Assembly (NCBI GenBank): GCA_964489835.1
Contig: CAZBBC010000194.1
Span: 1 to 7,521 of the forward strand
Direction: 5' to 3'
DNA length: 7,521 bases
Origin: CAZBBC01 sp964489835
Lineage (GTDB): Bacteria; Calditrichota; Calditrichia; JAJRVZ01
Part shown: in pieces, positions 5,483 to 7,521 of the stretch
Position numbering within the stretch: position 1 is the stretch's first letter
Layout: each line of letters starts with the position of its first letter
The notes under the pieces: generated by a model
Database searches by the model: none
Seen by the model: only the letters and a program-made list of their open reading frames with translations
What the model was told of the DNA's origin: nothing
Program-made: the position numbers and the translations under genes

Positions 5483-6922
5483 ATGAAACACCTGCCTTTG
5501 ATTATTCCAATTTACATCTTGATTACTTTTCAGTTCTTATTCGCACAGGCACCTGACACATTGTGGACACAAAAATATGGGGGAACTGATAGTGATCATG
5601 GCCAGTTCGTGGAGCAAACGAGTGATGATGGATATATTATCACAGGATGGACCAAATCTTTCGGTGCGGGATTAAATGACAATTGGCTGATAAAGACCAA
5701 TTCAATGGGCGACACGATATGGACCAGAATTTATGGAGGAAGCCAGGATGAAAATTCCAGTTGTGTCCGGCAAACAAGCGATGGAGGTTATATATTATTC
5801 ACTGAAACTTACTCTTTCAGTCCAGTTTACTGGCAGGTCTGGCTGATCAAGACCGATGAATCAGGTGATACATCCTGGACCAAACTTATTGGTGGCAGCA
5901 GACACTATTTTGTAGAATCGGGGCAGGAAATAGAGGGAAAAGGTTACATTTTTGCCGGATATACCAAAGCTTCCGGCGCAGGACAGGAAGATATCTGGGT
6001 GGTTAAGACAGATACTTTAGGTGAAACCATCTGGACAAAAACATATGGAGGAAGTCAGGGTGACCTGAGCACCTGTATTGAGCAAACGGACGATGGCGGA
6101 TATATAATTTCCGCACTTACTAAATCGTTTGGTTCAGGTGATTACGACGGCTGGTTGATCAAAGCAGATACTACCGGGGACTCGACTTGGTCAAAAGTCT
6201 ATGGCGGAACTAATGATGATCAGATTTATTATGTCCAACAAACCAGTGACGGTGGTTTTATTTTAGCTGGAAGGACGAAATCGTTTGGCTATACCGACAA
6301 TTACTCTAACGTGTGGCTGATAAAGACAGATGCTTCGGGTGATAGTATGTGGATGAAAACGTATGGTGGACCCGGGAATGACTATGCGGAGTCGGTTCAA
6401 CAGACTTCAGATGGCGGATATATCGTTGGAGGTCAAACAAGTACCGGCGCATGGATTATAAAAACTGATTCAGCAGGTGATACCCTCTGGACAAAATCTC
6501 TTGGATGGGGAACTGGGGGGCATATTCAACAAACCGGTGATGGAGGTTATATATTTTTAGTAGAGGATTTCTCTACATCAAGTTTACAAGATGTGTGGCT
6601 TGTAAAAATTGCATCAGATCTAACGAAAATTGACGCCAACAAAGTTATGCCTTTCCCTGAAACCTTCCTCTTAAAACAAAACTACCCGAACCCCTGCAAC
6701 CCATCAACCACCATCGAATTCACGCTATCCAAATCTGAATTCACAACTCTGAAAGTATACAACCTACTCGGAAAAAAAGTATCGACTCTTATTTCAAAGA
6801 AACTGAATCAAGGAAATTATACCTACACATTTGACGGAAAGAATCTGGCAAGTGGAATCTACTACTACCAGTTGGTGGCGGGTGATTTCAGGGAAGTGAA
6901 GAAGATGGTACTTTTGCGATAA
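5483..6922 (+). CDS. secreted seven-repeat beta-propeller protein with type IX sorting domain
   Basis: 479 residues from the ATG at 5483, chosen because GAGGA lies 8 bases upstream and a signal peptide follows directly (MKHLPLIIPIYILITFQFLF-AQ, cleavage near residue 21). A GTG at 5456 in the same frame would add nine polar residues before it and has no ribosome site. Residues 25 to about 390 hold seven repeats of 45-54 residues, each with D-T-x-W-T-K-x-Y-G-G, then Q-Q-T-S-D-G-G-Y-I, then W-L-I-K-T-D-x-x-G-D. Seven such units fit a seven-bladed propeller; blades 3, 6 and 7 are the most divergent. Residues 395-479 are a Por-type sorting domain (QNYPNPCNPSTTI, VYNLLGKKV, GIYYYQL, KKMVLLR), which directs export through the type IX system. 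The usual Phe of NPFNPST is Cys405. The gene stands alone, with a promoter candidate upstream. Its ligand is unknown; such proteins are usually surface or secreted. Confidence 0.88.
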   Translation: MKHLPLIIPIYILITFQFLFAQAPDTLWTQKYGGTDSDHGQFVEQTSDDGYIITGWTKSFGAGLNDNWLIKTNSMGDTIWTRIYGGSQDENSSCVRQTSDGGYILFTETYSFSPVYWQVWLIKTDESGDTSWTKLIGGSRHYFVESGQEIEGKGYIFAGYTKASGAGQEDIWVVKTDTLGETIWTKTYGGSQGDLSTCIEQTDDGGYIISALTKSFGSGDYDGWLIKADTTGDSTWSKVYGGTNDDQIYYVQQTSDGGFILAGRTKSFGYTDNYSNVWLIKTDASGDSMWMKTYGGPGNDYAESVQQTSDGGYIVGGQTSTGAWIIKTDSAGDTLWTKSLGWGTGGHIQQTGDGGYIFLVEDFSTSSLQDVWLVKIASDLTKIDANKVMPFPETFLLKQNYPNPCNPSTTIEFTLSKSEFTTLKVYNLLGKKVSTLISKKLNQGNYTYTFDGKNLASGIYYYQLVAGDFREVKKMVLLR

Positions 6923-6933
6923 GTATCATAATC

Positions 6934-6990
6934 TGTAATTAGTAATTATTGTTTCGCTCACTAATTACCAGTTACCAATTACTAATTACA
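6934..6990. repeat. 14-bp perfect AT-rich inverted repeat
   Basis: TGTAATTAGTAATT (6934-6947) and its exact complement (6977-6990) flank a 29-base loop containing GTTTCGCTCACTAATTACC. It begins 12 bases after the stop of the secreted protein gene and could fold in its mRNA, but no T-run follows, so a classical intrinsic terminator is doubtful. The loop carries two further partial copies of TAATTA(C/G), suggesting a dispersed intergenic repeat. Confidence 0.7.
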
Positions 6991-7116
6991 AATCATGAGT
7001 GTCCGGTATAAATTTGAAAAGTATTACTAAATACCGGAACATCCAGTGAGTTTAATGATATCCCAATCTTATGACTTAATTTAAAGTATTCAGATTCAGG
7101 CAAATGAACGTCCCTC

Positions 7117-7146
7117 TCGTCATCAGGAGCAGAGTCGAAGGAATGA
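7117..7146 (+). repeat. degenerate GTCATCCTGAGC..GTCGAAGGA-type dispersed repeat
   Basis: CGTCATCAGGAGCAGAGTCG followed by AAGGAATGA resembles the widespread intergenic repeat with core TCATCCTGAGC-GAGTCGAAGGA found in many bacterial genomes, with CC/T changed to AG/G. It is inside the inverted-repeat-bounded block. Recognition is from memory of the motif. Confidence 0.45.
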
Positions 7147-7150
7147 TAAA

Positions 7151-7240
7151 ATTACACAATATAATTGTCCCGTTAGGGATAAAATATTTATAGCAATCAT
7201 ATTATACAATATTCTAGAGTCCCGGTAGGGACGAAATATT
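7151..7240 (+). repeat. REP-like pair, left arm
   Basis: Two short palindromic units, GTCCCGTTAGGGAT (7167-7180) and GTCCCGGTAGGGAC (7219-7232), 52 bases apart with ATATTTATAGCAA (7184-7196) between them. The same order of motifs recurs on the opposite strand at 7375-7460, so this is one arm of a larger inverted repeat. Confidence 0.7.
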
Positions 7241-7374
7241 AAAAACATGGCCAATACCTACACTTAATGTTTTAGTTGGCTATAAACCACAATAAGTAGA
7301 ACCTGAGTTGTTTAATCGTTTTGATATACTTTATAATGAGAGATATATTTTAAAAGATGTAGAGCAGATATTAC

Positions 7375-7460
7375 GTCCCTGACGGGACTTGGCCTTTCAT
7401 AGGGTTTATTTTTGCTATAAATATGATGTCCCTACGGGACATAAATGTGTAAATATTGTG
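7375..7460 (-). repeat. REP-like pair, right arm (inverted)
   Basis: GTCCCTGACGGGAC (7375-7388) and GTCCCTACGGGAC (7428-7440), 53 bases apart, with TTGCTATAAATAT (7412-7424) between them, the exact complement of the left arm's 13-base spacer motif. An ACACAATAT-type flank also matches at the outer end. The arms therefore mirror each other around about 7305. Units of this kind resemble REP/RAYT-associated palindromes. Confidence 0.7.
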
Positions 7461-7521
7461 TTTAACAATAAAAACTATTAGTAACATCAGTAATAACTAA
7501 AATTTTAAACCGGACACTCAT

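Larger units (their letters stand above)
6995..7521. mobile_element. 527-bp non-coding block with terminal inverted repeats (MITE-like)
   Basis: The left end ATGAGTGTCCGGTATAAATT and the right end, read on the other strand, ATGAGTGTCCGGTTTAAAAT share 13 identical terminal bases and are near-identical over about 21. No ORF of useful size lies between them. Internally the left end can also fold as TGTCCGGTAT (7000-7009) against ATACCGGAACA (7031-7041). The size and termini fit a non-autonomous element whose transposase is elsewhere. The right terminus is also the last base of the window, so the block could instead be a longer repeat cut by the contig end, and no target duplication can be tested. 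Confidence 0.55.

Noticed and set aside
6751..6760. Second GTATAC operator near 6755
   Set aside because: It lies inside the coding region of the sorting domain and lacks the flanking symmetry of ATTGTATACAAT.
6934..6990. Intrinsic terminator for the secreted protein gene
   Set aside because: The stem is AT-only apart from a few pairs, the loop is 29 bases long and no T-run follows.
7160..7440. Four GTCCC..GGGAC repeats as a small CRISPR array
   Set aside because: The units are only 13-14 bases, vary in sequence, occur in mirrored pairs and have irregular spacing (about 52, 156 and 53 bases). There is no uniform repeat-spacer structure and no cas gene.

Overview
The window looks like a low-GC bacterial chromosome fragment from the Bacteroidota/Calditrichota/KSB1-like (FCB) side of the tree. 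The main reason is the gene at the right end. It encodes a secreted seven-repeat protein with a C-terminal sorting domain of the QNYPNP-x-NPSTTI type, the signature of type IX secretion cargo in those lineages. Shine-Dalgarno sites are strong and the promoter candidates look sigma70-like. The block of 100 Ns at 1652-1751 is an assembly gap, and the right edge coincides exactly with the tip of an inverted repeat. The window may therefore be a whole short contig that ends in a repeat.

Region by region: 1-201 is an edge with only weak partial reading frames. From 3264 down to 202 on the minus strand lies a compact sugar-catabolism operon. It has a promoter with a palindromic operator (3210-3261), a transaldolase-family enzyme (3058-2006), a GntR/FCD-type regulator interrupted by the gap (1917-1505), and an ExuT-like MFS sugar-acid transporter (1476-202). 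A relic resembling a sigma-factor region 4 helix-turn-helix lies in the leader of the transaldolase mRNA. 3265-3711 is gene-poor and holds one unrecognised broken frame. 4612-3712 is a second copy of the same locus: the last ~35 codons of a transaldolase followed by a complete GntR/FCD regulator. Upstream of it come the 3' end of a GH43-like glycosidase gene (4887-4630) and, divergently, the 3' half of an ORF6N-domain gene with a nonsense codon (4921-5199). These are two 5'-truncated genes facing each other across a probable deletion junction. 5483-6922 is the intact secreted propeller/T9SS protein. 6923-7521 has no gene. It holds an AT-rich 14-bp inverted repeat and a 527-bp block bounded by near-identical inverted termini (ATGAGTGTCCGGT...), inside which REP-like GTCCCG..AGGGAC palindromes are arranged as two mirror-image pairs.

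How it works together (inference): the transporter imports a hexuronate-like or other acidic sugar. The transaldolase-family enzyme cleaves or transfers a C3 unit from a ketose phosphate derived from it. The FCD regulator represses the operon through the GTATAC-core palindrome just downstream of the -10 box. The recognition helices of the two regulator copies are identical where both can be read, so the paralogue at 3712-4407 probably binds the same site. The clearest unusual points are the regulator/transaldolase duplication with decay of one copy, the unusual transaldolase active site (Asn at the Asp position, Gln at the Glu position), a conserved 8-codon leader ORF overlapping both regulator starts, and the nested inverted-repeat element at the right edge.
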